The notes: generated by a model from the letters alone, not told the origin. A stretch of 64,000 nucleotides of DNA from Chloroflexota bacterium (GCA_029782365.1 JAKOUW010000076.1:186001-250000), one strand, 5' to 3'. Shown: positions 16,681 to 25,192, counted from the stretch's first letter. Numbers and translations: made by a program.

Positions 16681-17769
16681 TTACCCGATCATATTAATTG
16701 GGATAAAGCTTTGTGGGCCGTTGAGAGCGGCAACACTCAAGCGAGCTGCCAGGTCTTCGGCAACGGCGGTCAGGGCCTTAGCCACAGGCGATTGAGGATT
16801 GGAAACCACGATCGGATTGCCAGTGTCACCGCCAACCCGAACGGAAGGGTCGATGGGAATAGTGCCTAAAAATGGCACATTGGCAGCGTCGGCGAGAGCT
16901 TTTCCACCACCGGTGCCGAAAATATCCATGCGAGTCCCGTCGGGTAATTCCAGGAAACTCATGTTTTCTACCACGCCTAACAGGGGCACATCCAATTGGC
17001 GGAACATTTCCAGTCCCCGGCGGGCGTCTTCAAGCGAAACTTGCTGGGGCAAGGTAACAATGACGCCTCCGCTCAAAGGTAACGACTGCGCCAAGCTGAG
17101 GGCGGCGTCGCCGGTGCCGGGTGGAAGGTCAACAACCAGGTAATCAAGCTCGCCCCACTCAACATCCGTTAGAAATTGGCGAATAGCAGAGTGAAGCATC
17201 GGCCCACGCCAGATGAGTGGTTGGTCTGGTTTGACCATGAATCCAATCGACATAACTTTAACACCAAACGCTTCAGCAGGAACCAATTTGTCTGCTTTTG
17301 GAACCGGAAGTCGCTCGATCCCCATCATGGTTGGCACATTTGGCCCATAAATATCGGCGTCTAACAAGCCGACGCGTGCACCGCTCTTCGCCAGGGCTAC
17401 GGCGACATTGACTGCTACGGTGCTTTTGCCTACGCCGCCTTTGCCCGAACCTACGGCGATGGCATTTCGAATCGGCAGGGACATCAATCCTCTGGAACGA
17501 CCATCGGTGGGGACATTGGCTTCCATCTTGATATCCACCTTTTTGATACCTGGAACTCCAAGCACAGCCTGCCGAGCTTCACTTTCAATGCGAGCGCGCA
17601 AAGGGCAGGCTGGGGTGGTCAGGACAATTGTAAACGTGGCTTTGTCTCCATTTATTTTCAAATCTTTGATCATATTCAGCGTGACAAGATCGCGATGGAG
17701 TTCGGGTTCCTGCACTTTTGATAATGCAGTCATAATCTGATCGGTTAGTCCATTTTGTTTCTGAGCCAT
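16681..17769 (-). CDS. mrp: Mrp/NBP35-family Fe-S cluster carrier ATPase
   Basis: 362 residues from ATG 17769, preceded by TGAGGAT; a longer frame lacks support. Residues 1-85 are a MIP18/DUF59-type domain with the conserved TTPACPL. The deviant Walker [10 protein letters not shown] is at 108-116, and [15 protein letters not shown] the Walker B region. Family members carry and transfer [4Fe-4S] clusters; the mitochondrial relative Ind1/NUBPL serves complex I. The usual CxxC after VENMS is absent: here it reads [20 protein letters not shown]. It ends an operon with iscX, nuoB, nuoCD, nuoI and a four-cysteine protein, 1 base after the latter's stop. Confidence 0.9.
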   Translation of the reverse strand: MAQKQNGLTDQIMTALSKVQEPELHRDLVTLNMIKDLKINGDKATFTIVLTTPACPLRARIESEARQAVLGVPGIKKVDIKMEANVPTDGRSRGLMSLPIRNAIAVGSGKGGVGKSTVAVNVAVALAKSGARVGLLDADIYGPNVPTMMGIERLPVPKADKLVPAEAFGVKVMSIGFMVKPDQPLIWRGPMLHSAIRQFLTDVEWGELDYLVVDLPPGTGDAALSLAQSLPLSGGVIVTLPQQVSLEDARRGLEMFRQLDVPLLGVVENMSFLELPDGTRMDIFGTGGGKALADAANVPFLGTIPIDPSVRVGGDTGNPIVVSNPQSPVAKALTAVAEDLAARLSVAALNGPQSFIPINMIG

Positions 17770-17770
17770 T

Positions 17771-18097
17771 TTAATCCTCAATTTTCTTTTTATACCGTTC
17801 AATTTCAAGCAATGCATCCTGATAAAGACGAACGAAATCTGTATCGCTGCCGCGAAACCTTTTTACCGTTTGTGTCGCACATGCCAGGCATCCACGCATG
17901 GCGCGGTAAGTGTCTGAATGGCATGAAGGGCAGTTGCCCAGGCGAACCATCATGATGACAAATGCCAGCCGCTGTGGAGCGGCTGGCTCCAATCTTAATA
18001 CCTCGTTGACGAGCTCCCGCCAGACGTCTCCTCGCAAATCCATTAATTGCGGAATGATGCGCGGCGGAAAAAGGACATCGATTTCATTGTTTTCCAT
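17771..18097 (-). CDS. four-cysteine protein of unknown function in the nuo-mrp operon
   Basis: 108 residues. Two CxxC pairs, C56-C59 (CPSC) and C70-C73 (CLAC), are set 10 residues apart, as in a zinc ribbon or small Fe-S site. The N-terminal half is a helix-rich segment ([20 protein letters not shown]), and the C-terminal end is charged and helical ([17 protein letters not shown]). I do not recognise a family. It lies 32 bases after nuoI and 1 base before mrp, so a role in cluster handling for the complex I subunits is a reasonable guess from context only. Confidence 0.75.
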   Translation of the reverse strand: MENNEIDVLFPPRIIPQLMDLRGDVWRELVNEVLRLEPAAPQRLAFVIMMVRLGNCPSCHSDTYRAMRGCLACATQTVKRFRGSDTDFVRLYQDALLEIERYKKKIED

Positions 18098-18129
18098 AAT
18101 AATTTATCCAACCAAGTGGCTGGATAAGA

Positions 18130-18744
18130 TCAGGCGCGTTTTTTGGCTGCCTTGGCTGCCTCAGCCTCAGCGCGTGCTGTTTCTTCCTTCTGGTAATTGG
18201 TTGGTCGAATTTGCATATAATATGAAAGCGACTTGCTGAGCTTATCTTTATCGAAAATATTGTTCTCTTTGCGGTTATAGGTGGCCAATTCAAAATTATG
18301 ATCCATTTTAATCGCATCAAATGGGCAGTATTCAGCACAAAAACCGCAGCTCATGCAGACATCGACATCAATGAAGAATTCAGCTGGCTCAGGCACAGGC
18401 CGCCCAGTTGTGGGATCTGATGTGCGGACGATCCAGATGCATTGGGGCGGGCACACTTTCGCACAAATGCCGCATGAAGTGCAGCGATGTTCTTTGACGC
18501 CGCCTTCCTTTTCTTCGTAAATGAGGAAAGGAATAAAGCGAAATTCTTCCGGGGAAAGCAAGCGCTCTTCTGGATATTGGATTGTGAATATGCCCCTGGC
18601 ATCTTTGCTTGAACGACTGGCAATGCCTTCGGCCGTGTAATACCGCTTTTTGCCTTGCAGCATCCAGCGTAAATCCTCAAAATATGTATCGAAGAAGTGC
18701 GATAGGACTACCTTTAAGCCTTTCAGGATTCCAAGACCATACAT
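18130..18744 (-). CDS. nuoI: NADH-quinone oxidoreductase subunit I
   Basis: 204 residues. Two [4Fe-4S] motifs, CTSCGICAKVCPPQC and CMSCGFCAEYCPFDA, correspond to clusters N6a and N6b of complex I. The N-terminal amphipathic segment (MYGLGILKGLKVVLSHFF) is typical of TYKY/NuoI. NuoI passes electrons to NuoB near the quinone site. The C-terminal tail is Ala/Lys-rich. The gene follows nuoCD by 18 bases with AAGGAGAAAT upstream of the ATG. No other complex I membrane subunit follows. Confidence 0.93.
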   Translation of the reverse strand: MYGLGILKGLKVVLSHFFDTYFEDLRWMLQGKKRYYTAEGIASRSSKDARGIFTIQYPEERLLSPEEFRFIPFLIYEEKEGGVKEHRCTSCGICAKVCPPQCIWIVRTSDPTTGRPVPEPAEFFIDVDVCMSCGFCAEYCPFDAIKMDHNFELATYNRKENNIFDKDKLSKSLSYYMQIRPTNYQKEETARAEAEAAKAAKKRA

Positions 18745-18762
18745 TGTGATTTCTCCTTCGTT

Positions 18763-20499
18763 TTAGCGGTCCGTTTCGCCCAGCACGATATCGATCGAGC
18801 CCAGGATAACAATTACATCGGCGATTTTTTGGCCTTTGCACATGGTGGTAAGGGGTGTGAGGTTAATAAATGATGGAGCGCGCACATGATACCGCCAGGG
18901 ATTAGGCTTTCCATTCGAGATAACATAGAACCCCAACTCACCTTTTGGGCCCTCCACACGGCCATAGGCTTCACCCGCTGGCACTCTTACCTGGTATTGA
19001 GGCTTACCTTCCTGGATTGGGCCTTCTGGGATTTGTTTTACAACCTGCTGTAAGATGCGGATCGATTGACGTATCTCGTCAATCCGCACCAGGTAGCGAT
19101 CATACACATCCCCATGATAGCGAACTGCAACATCAAATTCAAAGCGGTCGTATATAGAATAAGGATCAGCTCTCCGCAGGTCATAAGGAACTCCTGAAGC
19201 GCGCAAGACCGGACCGACAGTCGAGTATGCGATGGCCTGATCTGCCGTCAGAATACCCACACCTTCTGCGCGGTTTCGGATGATTTCATTGTGGGTTATG
19301 TAGGCTTCCAATTCATCGATTTTGCGGGGTAATCGCTCAAAAACAAGGTCTTTTACTTTTTGCAGGATCCCTTCGGGCAAATCGCGCGCCACACCACCGA
19401 AGCGGTAGTAATTGCACATCATGCGCGAACCTGCCGTGGCTTCAAAGATATCCAGGATCAATTCTCGCTCTTCAAAGGCGTAAAGAATCGGTGTGAAATA
19501 CGCGCCCAGATCGTTGAGCAAGAAGCCGATAGCCGCCACGTGATTGACAATCCTGGTAAGTTCTGCCATCATCACACGGATATAATCGGCGCGCTCTGGA
19601 ACTTTTGTGCCCATTAATTTCTCAACAGCCAACACATAACCAAAGTTGTTGCTCATCGATGAAAAATAATCGAGGCGATCAGTAAACGGGATATTCTGCA
19701 AAAATGTGTTGCGCTCACCGATCTTTTCATGGTTGCGGTGTAAATAACCCATCACCGGTTTGAGATCGACGATCGTCTCTCCATCCAGCTTAGCTACCAT
19801 GCGAAAAACGCCGTGGGTTGACGGGTGTTGTGGACCAAGGTTAACCACCACCTGCTCTGTTTTCAGGCCTAATTCATTGGTTTGTTCAACCTTTGCTAGG
19901 CCAGCATAGAGGGCAGTTTCAATTTCCGGCTTCCATTGATCGGGATCAAACCCTGCAGGGTAATCCACATTTTTCCCGAACGGATTGATGTCTTCAGCAC
20001 GGCGAGCATGACCATCTGGCCAGCGGCTTTTGAAGGGCTTGGCCTCTTCTTCGAAATATCCTTCGCGCCAATCTTTACGCAAAGGAAACCCATCGAAGCC
20101 TTCCCACATTAAGATGCGGCGTAAATCGGGATGGCCTTGAAATTTAATGCCAAACATATCCCAGACTTCACGTTCCTGCAGATCTGCGCCAGGAAAAACT
20201 CCCACTAAGGTAGGCACAACAGGCTCTACTCTACCCGTGGGGGTATGGATTGTGATAAAAGAACCGCCAGTCGTTTTGTGCAGGTGATAGACTAACTCCA
20301 ATTTATTTTCGGCTGGATAATCGGCTGCGGTGACAGAAGAAAGAAAATCGTATCCTAACTCGTCGCGCAGTACTGTCATTACTTCCAGTAAATTTTCTAT
20401 GCTGACAACGTATCCAGAATAACGATTTCGTGCATCGAGTGTGATTTTTTCTGGGAAACGTTCCAGGATTGCATCGGGGGCAACAACCATTTCAGTCAT
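18763..20499 (-). CDS. nuoCD: NADH-quinone oxidoreductase fused subunits C and D
   Basis: 578 residues, AAGGAGATAG upstream of the ATG. Residues about 10-165 are NuoC (30-kDa subunit; [20 protein letters not shown] and [19 protein letters not shown]). Residues about 205-578 are NuoD (49-kDa subunit; [30 protein letters not shown], and the C-terminal DIVLGETDR). NuoD has none of the NiFe cysteines of hydrogenase large subunits, so this is complex I and not a hydrogenase. The fusion parallels the E. coli NuoCD arrangement. The product forms the quinone-binding cleft with NuoB. Confidence 0.92.
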   Translation of the reverse strand: MTEMVVAPDAILERFPEKITLDARNRYSGYVVSIENLLEVMTVLRDELGYDFLSSVTAADYPAENKLELVYHLHKTTGGSFITIHTPTGRVEPVVPTLVGVFPGADLQEREVWDMFGIKFQGHPDLRRILMWEGFDGFPLRKDWREGYFEEEAKPFKSRWPDGHARRAEDINPFGKNVDYPAGFDPDQWKPEIETALYAGLAKVEQTNELGLKTEQVVVNLGPQHPSTHGVFRMVAKLDGETIVDLKPVMGYLHRNHEKIGERNTFLQNIPFTDRLDYFSSMSNNFGYVLAVEKLMGTKVPERADYIRVMMAELTRIVNHVAAIGFLLNDLGAYFTPILYAFEERELILDIFEATAGSRMMCNYYRFGGVARDLPEGILQKVKDLVFERLPRKIDELEAYITHNEIIRNRAEGVGILTADQAIAYSTVGPVLRASGVPYDLRRADPYSIYDRFEFDVAVRYHGDVYDRYLVRIDEIRQSIRILQQVVKQIPEGPIQEGKPQYQVRVPAGEAYGRVEGPKGELGFYVISNGKPNPWRYHVRAPSFINLTPLTTMCKGQKIADVIVILGSIDIVLGETDR

Positions 20500-20510
20500 T
20501 GTCTATCTCC

Positions 20511-21173
20511 TTATGAAGCTGCAGGCTGGCTGGCAGCTTCTTCAGCAGCGCGTTGGGCTTCTAACTTCTGGGCTGTGTACTGCTTGATCTGTGCATATTG
20601 ACGTGGATCCATTATATCTGGACCAAGCACCGGCACCGGAATGGAAACTTCCGGCTCTTTGCTATACCAGCGCACAGTTTTGATAGATTGTGTATCAATT
20701 TTCTTCTGGAGCATGATCAAGCCGTTCAAAAGAGCCTGCGGGGTGGGAGGGCAGCCAGGAATATAAACATCCACAGGTAAATATTCATCCACTCCGGAAA
20801 CCACATTGTAACCTTCCTTGAATGGGCCGCCGCCAGAAGCACAGGCGCCCATCGCTACGACATATTTTGGCTCAGGCATCTGGTTGTAGAGGCGCACAAT
20901 TTGCGGCATCATTTTCTTGGTGACCGTGCCAGCGACAATCATCAAATCGGCCTGGCGGGGGCTGGGGCGCATAATCTCCATGCCAAACCGAGAGAAGTCA
21001 AACCGGCTGGTTGCTGCGCAAATCATTTCAATGGCGCAGCACGCCAGGCCAAACATCATCGGCCAGATCGAAGACCGCCGTCCCCAATTGTAGATTTTAT
21101 CGAGGGTAGTTATTTCCACTGCCCCTTGCAGATCTGGGGGGATTTCAACACCTGGGTTCGTGATCTCACTCAT
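20511..21173 (-). CDS. nuoB: NADH-quinone oxidoreductase subunit B
   Basis: 220 residues. The cluster N2 ligands are visible: GLACCAIE (tandem Cys), GACASGGG and PGCPPTP. The [20 protein letters not shown] stretch is the conserved NuoB loop near the quinone site. NuoB holds the last cluster in the electron path to quinone. GAGGAGG precedes the ATG, and the start overlaps the iscX stop by four bases (ATGA), so the two are translationally coupled. A C-terminal Ala/Gln-rich tail of about 35 residues extends past the usual end. Confidence 0.93.
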   Translation of the reverse strand: MSEITNPGVEIPPDLQGAVEITTLDKIYNWGRRSSIWPMMFGLACCAIEMICAATSRFDFSRFGMEIMRPSPRQADLMIVAGTVTKKMMPQIVRLYNQMPEPKYVVAMGACASGGGPFKEGYNVVSGVDEYLPVDVYIPGCPPTPQALLNGLIMLQKKIDTQSIKTVRWYSKEPEVSIPVPVLGPDIMDPRQYAQIKQYTAQKLEAQRAAEEAASQPAAS

Positions 21174-21382
21174 ATTGAATTTACCTCCTCATACCATTCC
21201 TGGTAGATTGCTAAGAGAATAGAGTCATTGCTCATTTGAGGGTCATCCTCAAAGTCAGGTAAGGAAAGCGTCCATTCCAGGATCTGGGCCAGGGAAACTG
21301 TTTCCAAATTGATACTGGTGTGCAGTTTCATCAGCTCCAACGCAATGGCATAACTATCATCCCAATTCAGGGCGTCTTCCAT
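21170..21382 (-). CDS. iscX: IscX-like Fe-S assembly protein
   Basis: 70 residues, close in length to IscX (YfhJ). [14 protein letters not shown] at the N-terminus, [26 protein letters not shown] at the C-terminus (the DFxDDP and I-x-W-x-EE pattern) match the family well. IscX is a small acidic partner of the cysteine desulfurase IscS and is thought to adjust iron delivery. It is normally found beside iscS/hscA/fdx; here it leads an operon with complex I genes and mrp. Its predicted leader is only about 9 nt. Confidence 0.85.
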   Translation of the reverse strand: MEDALNWDDSYAIALELMKLHTSINLETVSLAQILEWTLSLPDFEDDPQMSNDSILLAIYQEWYEEVNSI

Positions 21383-21397
21383 AAGGACTTCACTCGC

Positions 21398-21426
21398 ATT
21401 ATAACGAATTGCTTAGAAGTTGTCAA
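21398..21426 (-). promoter_or_regulatory. consensus promoter of the iscX-nuo-mrp operon
   Basis: On the minus strand TTGACA (21426-21421), 17 bp and TATAAT (21403-21398) are perfect consensus. The start is predicted near 21391, about 9 nt before the iscX ATG. The 28-bp palindrome begins 5 bp upstream of the -35. Confidence 0.85.
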
Positions 21427-21430
21427 ATTT

Positions 21431-21458
21431 ATTTATGCAAATATATATTTGCATAAAT
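21431..21458. promoter_or_regulatory. 28-bp perfect palindrome, likely operator of the SufR-like regulator
   Basis: ATTTATGCAAATAT followed by its exact reverse complement, with no central gap. It sits between two divergent promoters: its left end is 5 bp from the -35 of the iscX operon, and its right end is 3 bp before the TATAAT of the regulator gene. The core ATGCAAAT/ATTTGCAT is symmetric and suits a dimeric winged-helix protein. It is the obvious candidate target of the adjacent regulator. Confidence 0.75.
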
Positions 21459-21460
21459 GG

Positions 21461-21466
21461 TATAAT
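21461..21466 (+). promoter_or_regulatory. -10 element of the SufR-like regulator gene
   Basis: A perfect TATAAT lies 6 bases before the GTG at 21473. No good -35 is visible because the palindrome occupies that region. The predicted transcription start falls on or next to the GTG, so the mRNA may be leaderless. Confidence 0.6.
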
Positions 21467-21472
21467 GATGGC

Positions 21473-22102
21473 GTGGCAACAACTCGTGAGCGTGTTCTGG
21501 AAATACTCGATCGGCGGGGTGCAGCAACCGCGCTGGAAGTTGCAAATGGTCTAAAGACGACGGCTGCCAACGCCAGGCATCATTTATCTATATTGGAAAA
21601 GGAAGGTGTAGTCCAGGCAATTCAAACAGGCTCATCTGGCAAGCGTGGACGCCCGAGTCAGCTTTACCGGAGAACTAATGCAGTATCGGCAAATGCTTAC
21701 GATATGCTGGCAAGCTCGCTCCTTACATTGTCTTTGAAGCAAATTGCCGGAGACGATCCTTCACTTTTGGATGATTTTATTGATCGTTTAACTGAAATAG
21801 TCTTCCAAAGAATGTCTGAAAGGATTCAGCCTGCCAATCGACTGAACCTGACCAACCGCCTCCAAACAGGTGTGCAAGAATTATCGAAACTACACTATAA
21901 CCCTCGTTGGGAAGCCAGGTTAAAAGGGCCGCGTGTTATCTTGGGCCACTGCCCCTTTGCGGCGATTGTGGCGGATTACCCTCAGTTGTGTGTTTTCGAT
22001 CGTCATTTAATACAACGAATCATCAACCAACCTGTAGAGCTGATCAGCAAGCTGGAACCGGCCGGACCTGGATTACGACAGTGTGTTTTTGCTGTTAAAT
22101 AA
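21473..22102 (+). CDS. SufR-like winged-helix regulator with C-terminal cysteines
   Basis: 209 residues from GTG 21473. A longer frame from 21320 would cross its own -10, the palindrome and the promoter and start of iscX, so I reject it. Residues about 3-65 form a winged helix of the COG2345 type (VLEILDRRGAATALEVANGL, HHLSILEKEGVV, SGKRGRPSQLY). The C-terminal domain has three cysteines, C160 (GHCPF), C173 and C204, spaced C-X12-C-X30-C, like the cluster ligands of SufR-type Fe-S sensors. It diverges from iscX-nuo-mrp, so sensing Fe-S status to control that operon is the natural hypothesis. The ligand assignment is inferred. Confidence 0.82.
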   Translation: MATTRERVLEILDRRGAATALEVANGLKTTAANARHHLSILEKEGVVQAIQTGSSGKRGRPSQLYRRTNAVSANAYDMLASSLLTLSLKQIAGDDPSLLDDFIDRLTEIVFQRMSERIQPANRLNLTNRLQTGVQELSKLHYNPRWEARLKGPRVILGHCPFAAIVADYPQLCVFDRHLIQRIINQPVELISKLEPAGPGLRQCVFAVK

Positions 22103-22120
22103 TCTCTTGTGGGAAATCAT

Positions 22121-22606
22121 TTAAACGGACTGCTTTGTCTCATTTTGAAGGAAATCGAGCAGCTCAAGAATTTCTTGGTTGCTGGGGATATCCGTCATGT
22201 CATGACCATAATGAATGAAACGCAATATGCCTGATTTATCGATGATCATCTGGCCAGGCATCCGTCCCAATTTAAATATATTGACTTCCTGGCCATAGTG
22301 TTTGAGAACAGAATGAGTTGGGTCAGCCAAGCCAATGAAGGGGAGTTTTTCCTTTTCAAAGTATGCTCGGAAAGAGTTTGGATCTTCAGGTCCAATCACG
22401 ATGATTTCTGCATCGCGTTGTAAAAATTTTTTATAGTCTTGACGCAACTGCGCCATGTGCCGCTGGCAATAAGGTCAGACGAAACCGCGATTAAGAACCA
22501 GGATTACGTGTTTCTTACCCCGATAGGTAGATAACCTGAAAGTATTTCCACGCTGGTCTTTTAAAATAAAATCTGGGGCCTTTGCATTTAAACTTATTCT
22601 TGCCAT
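22121..22606 (-). CDS. peroxiredoxin-like selenoprotein with in-frame TGA (Sec44)
   Basis: ATG 22606 to a stop at 22121 reads as 161 residues only if TGA 22477-22475 is decoded. Upstream: KAPDFILKDQRGNTFRLS, then VLNRGFV; downstream: PYCQRHMAQLRQDYKKF. In AhpC/TSA-like redoxins this position is Cys (GFVCPYC), so TGA replaces the active-site cysteine in a U-P-Y-C motif, as in known bacterial Prx-like selenoproteins. A candidate SECIS hairpin lies 25 nt downstream. AAGGTG precedes the ATG. The family reduces peroxides or disulfides. A nonsense mutation or sequencing error is the alternative, but the exact catalytic site and intact downstream frame argue against it. Confidence 0.82.
22440..22455 (-). 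promoter_or_regulatory. candidate SECIS element for Sec insertion
   Basis: On the minus strand TGGCGC (22455-22450), loop AGTT and GCGTCA (22445-22440) form a 6-bp stem with one G-U pair. The loop carries G-U, the residues SelB usually reads, and starts 26 nt after the TGA, within the known bacterial range. Folding was judged by eye. Confidence 0.55.
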
Positions 22607-22624
22607 ATCACCTTCACCTAACAT

Positions 22625-22656
22625 TTATTGTACAATAAGTGTATAGTTTTTGTCAA
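22625..22656 (-). promoter_or_regulatory. promoter with overlapping palindrome for the selenoprotein gene
   Basis: On the minus strand TTGACA (22656-22651), 18 bp and TACAAT (22632-22627). A perfect 14-bp palindrome, TTATTGTACAATAA (22625-22638), covers the -10, a position suited to a repressor such as a peroxide sensor. Confidence 0.65.
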
Positions 22657-22755
22657 TAGGCAAATCGCATCGTTTATCAACCGGGTTTGTTTGGAGGATG
22701 ACTTCTCCTAATCTGAGCAGTTTTCAGAACCGCGAAAATATGCACACTGCTAAGC

Positions 22756-25158
22756 TCATGGTAGTACGTAAAATATCCATACACTATCCTGATGATACAC
22801 TTCCTGGAAATCGCGGCTGTTGGCCAGTGCAACAGGTGATATAGATCCTCCCCTCACGCCACTGTACACATACGAAATACCAGCGCTGCGCAGAACATCT
22901 GCCAGCTTTTCAGGATGACTGCCCTGATCGATGATATCTTTACTGAGGGAGGACATTGCCAACACATAATCACGTGTTGTGTAAGAGGCCACTGGAGGGG
23001 GGATGGTGCGCAAACCGCTGATTGGTTCCAGCCAGTATCCACCATCAGCCCCTGCATAAGCACCGTATCCCCAAAGAAAAGGATTAATGGCAACGACCGC
23101 GGTGGGTGGCAGATTTTTCTGAGCCCAAATCAAAGCCGGTATGTCACTCTTGCGGATCAGCATTGTGCCTTCGTTTAGAAGCGGCATTAATTGCTGGAAA
23201 CCAGCCAAGATGGTGACAACTCCAGCCAACAATAGCGCTGGCCGAAGCCATTTCCAGCCAAATACAGAAGAAGTCTCCTCAACGAGATTTATTGCATAAC
23301 CTGCCAAGGCATTGATCGGCAAGAACAACATGATTTCCATGGTCACATTGTTCGAAATCGCCAAAGGAAGCCCCAAAGGGCCTGGGTTTGCCAGAATTAT
23401 TAAGATTCCCACCCAAATAATTATCGTCAAGAGAAAGCGGCGGCGGAAAACCAAACCAAATACCAATCCCATTCCAGCTAAGGCCAGGATAGGCTGCCCC
23501 AAAGCAGTGTTTAGATAGCGCCAGGAAAAATCATAAAACCAAGGCTGAACCTGTGTGTCCCCATAAAGGGGAAGAATCGTGGTTTTGACTAAAGGGATAA
23601 GCCATGGCATTGCTAAAATGGCTGCCCCTGCCACGATGATGGTTCCAAGGCCGAGGCTGTTTATCCGCTGGGTGGTATTTTTTCGCTCTGGCCAAACCTG
23701 GAAAATATAATAGACAGCCAACAGGGCGGCTGCGAAAATCATCACGCGGTAATGGACCAATAATAAACCGCCGGCTGCAATCCAGGCAACGATGCCTTTT
23801 GGGAAAACTTTTTTCAAGGCTGCCTGGTTGTTCTCGACCGCAGAATCTTTCAAAAATTCCTGTACTGCAGCCAATACGACTGGCAAAACAACCAGGCCAG
23901 CCAGTTGAGTATAGCGCGCCCAGCTTGTGTAATATGCCGGCATGGGCGTGCAGAAAGCGGTAAAGAGAGCCGCTGCCAGAGCAGCAGAGTGCGAGCGCAC
24001 CAGGGTCTTGGTGAATAAGTAAGCCGCAGGTATCGCCAGGGCATTCAGTACCTGGCCATAGATTAACATTGCAAAGGGTATATCAAGCCCACTCAGCCAG
24101 ATGAATGAAGCCAGGCCAGAGTGGAAGCCAGGATGGTAATCGGTTGGATTGATATCAAAGAATGGTGCAAAACTTTGAGGAAATGAACCTTTTTCTAGAA
24201 CCAGACGTGTAATCAACGCATGGTGGACGCCGTCCACCCAAGCCGGACCAGACATGTCCCGGATCATCACAAAACGCAGCATTAAGCCCAGACTAAAAAT
24301 TACGCCAAAACTTATATTGACCCAATTCAAAGGTCGCGCTCTCCAGGGTTTTTGCTGGCAGAAAAGGAAGGTAGACACGCAAGCTGCCACGACGAAGGCA
24401 ATCTTCACAGAAATTGCTGACCAATGAATGTTCGCAGTTCCTGTCCAGAGCATCAATAATGCCAGGACAGCCAGGCTGAGACCTGCTGACATCGCCAACC
24501 ACACGCCGAAATCCACTGGATGATTTTTCCAGGTCAAGGCGAGAATAACCGCCCCTGGTAAAATGAAAACAAGCCCGAGCGGGATGACTAACCATGCCCA
24601 GGAAAAACCATTCACCAGGTCTGAAAGCATCTCCTGAGGTCCATAAACGTACGAGGTGCTAAAAATGAGATCCCCTTTGCCAGGTTTGTCATTGATAATC
24701 ACCTTGCCAGCAGGATAAAAATCATCCTCTTCACCTTTGATGTCAATAGCAGCACCTTGGGCAGTCAAACGTATGATGAAATTTCCAGCATTGGATATCG
24801 GAGGAAAAGACAACGATATGGTGCCGCTGTGGACGAATAGATGATTTGCATAGATTGGCTGGCCAGTAGCAGGGTAATTATTCAGTTCATACGAAAGACC
24901 GGCTTCCTTCGCTCCTTTGACCTCAAGCGTGATGGTAAAGGATTCTAGCCCGCTGCGGCGGCTGGAAAAAGTTTGGCCGGCCGATTGCGATCCATCCGCT
25001 GGCAGTGTGAAAATAACCATATTTTGCTGCACCTGGCTTGTTTCCGGATCGGACATTGAGACACATCCAACCAGAAAAAGCACAGGAAATAAAATTAGAA
25101 TAAAGCGCCAATAATTTTTGCTCGAAGAAATTTGATTCCTACGAGCGATTAATTGCAT
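22756..25158 (-). CDS. large membrane protein, GT-C glycosyltransferase-like, with lipoprotein-type N-terminus
   Basis: 800 residues from ATG 25158; a frame starting at 25215 would overlap prfB. The N-terminus has a signal segment ending FLVGC (Cys32), then an extracytoplasmic beta domain to about residue 165. Eleven or more membrane spans follow. The first luminal loop after the early spans carries GPAWVDGVHHALI and DYHPGFHSG, the acidic and His residues typical of the GT-C fold (PMT/ArnT-like), and YYTSWARYTQLAG matches uncharacterised actinobacterial and Chloroflexi members. A role in transferring a lipid-linked sugar to a surface polymer is plausible. The Shine-Dalgarno is weak. Confidence 0.65.
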   Translation of the reverse strand: MQLIARRNQISSSKNYWRFILILFPVLFLVGCVSMSDPETSQVQQNMVIFTLPADGSQSAGQTFSSRRSGLESFTITLEVKGAKEAGLSYELNNYPATGQPIYANHLFVHSGTISLSFPPISNAGNFIIRLTAQGAAIDIKGEEDDFYPAGKVIINDKPGKGDLIFSTSYVYGPQEMLSDLVNGFSWAWLVIPLGLVFILPGAVILALTWKNHPVDFGVWLAMSAGLSLAVLALLMLWTGTANIHWSAISVKIAFVVAACVSTFLFCQQKPWRARPLNWVNISFGVIFSLGLMLRFVMIRDMSGPAWVDGVHHALITRLVLEKGSFPQSFAPFFDINPTDYHPGFHSGLASFIWLSGLDIPFAMLIYGQVLNALAIPAAYLFTKTLVRSHSAALAAALFTAFCTPMPAYYTSWARYTQLAGLVVLPVVLAAVQEFLKDSAVENNQAALKKVFPKGIVAWIAAGGLLLVHYRVMIFAAALLAVYYIFQVWPERKNTTQRINSLGLGTIIVAGAAILAMPWLIPLVKTTILPLYGDTQVQPWFYDFSWRYLNTALGQPILALAGMGLVFGLVFRRRFLLTIIIWVGILIILANPGPLGLPLAISNNVTMEIMLFLPINALAGYAINLVEETSSVFGWKWLRPALLLAGVVTILAGFQQLMPLLNEGTMLIRKSDIPALIWAQKNLPPTAVVAINPFLWGYGAYAGADGGYWLEPISGLRTIPPPVASYTTRDYVLAMSSLSKDIIDQGSHPEKLADVLRSAGISYVYSGVRGGSISPVALANSRDFQEVYHQDSVWIFYVLP

Positions 25159-25192
25159 GGTGGGCTCTATTCTATTACTTGCAAATTGGGGT

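Noticed and set aside
18763..21173. NuoB and NuoCD as subunits of a membrane-bound NiFe hydrogenase
   Set aside because: The NuoD part has no NiFe-binding CxxC pairs and retains the complex I motifs.
21320..21472. N-terminal extension of the SufR-like regulator
   Set aside because: It would run through the regulator's own -10, the palindrome and the antisense start of iscX, and has no winged-helix residues.
22121..22456. A short stand-alone 111-residue redoxin
   Set aside because: It lacks the N-terminal half of the fold and its active site; reading through the TGA restores a full-length protein from a good start at 22606.
22451..22468. Alternative SECIS hairpin TGCCA/TGGCG with loop GCGGCACA
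   Set aside because: Its loop starts only 12 nt after the TGA, nearer than typical for bacterial SECIS elements, and the second hairpin has a better G-U loop and spacing.
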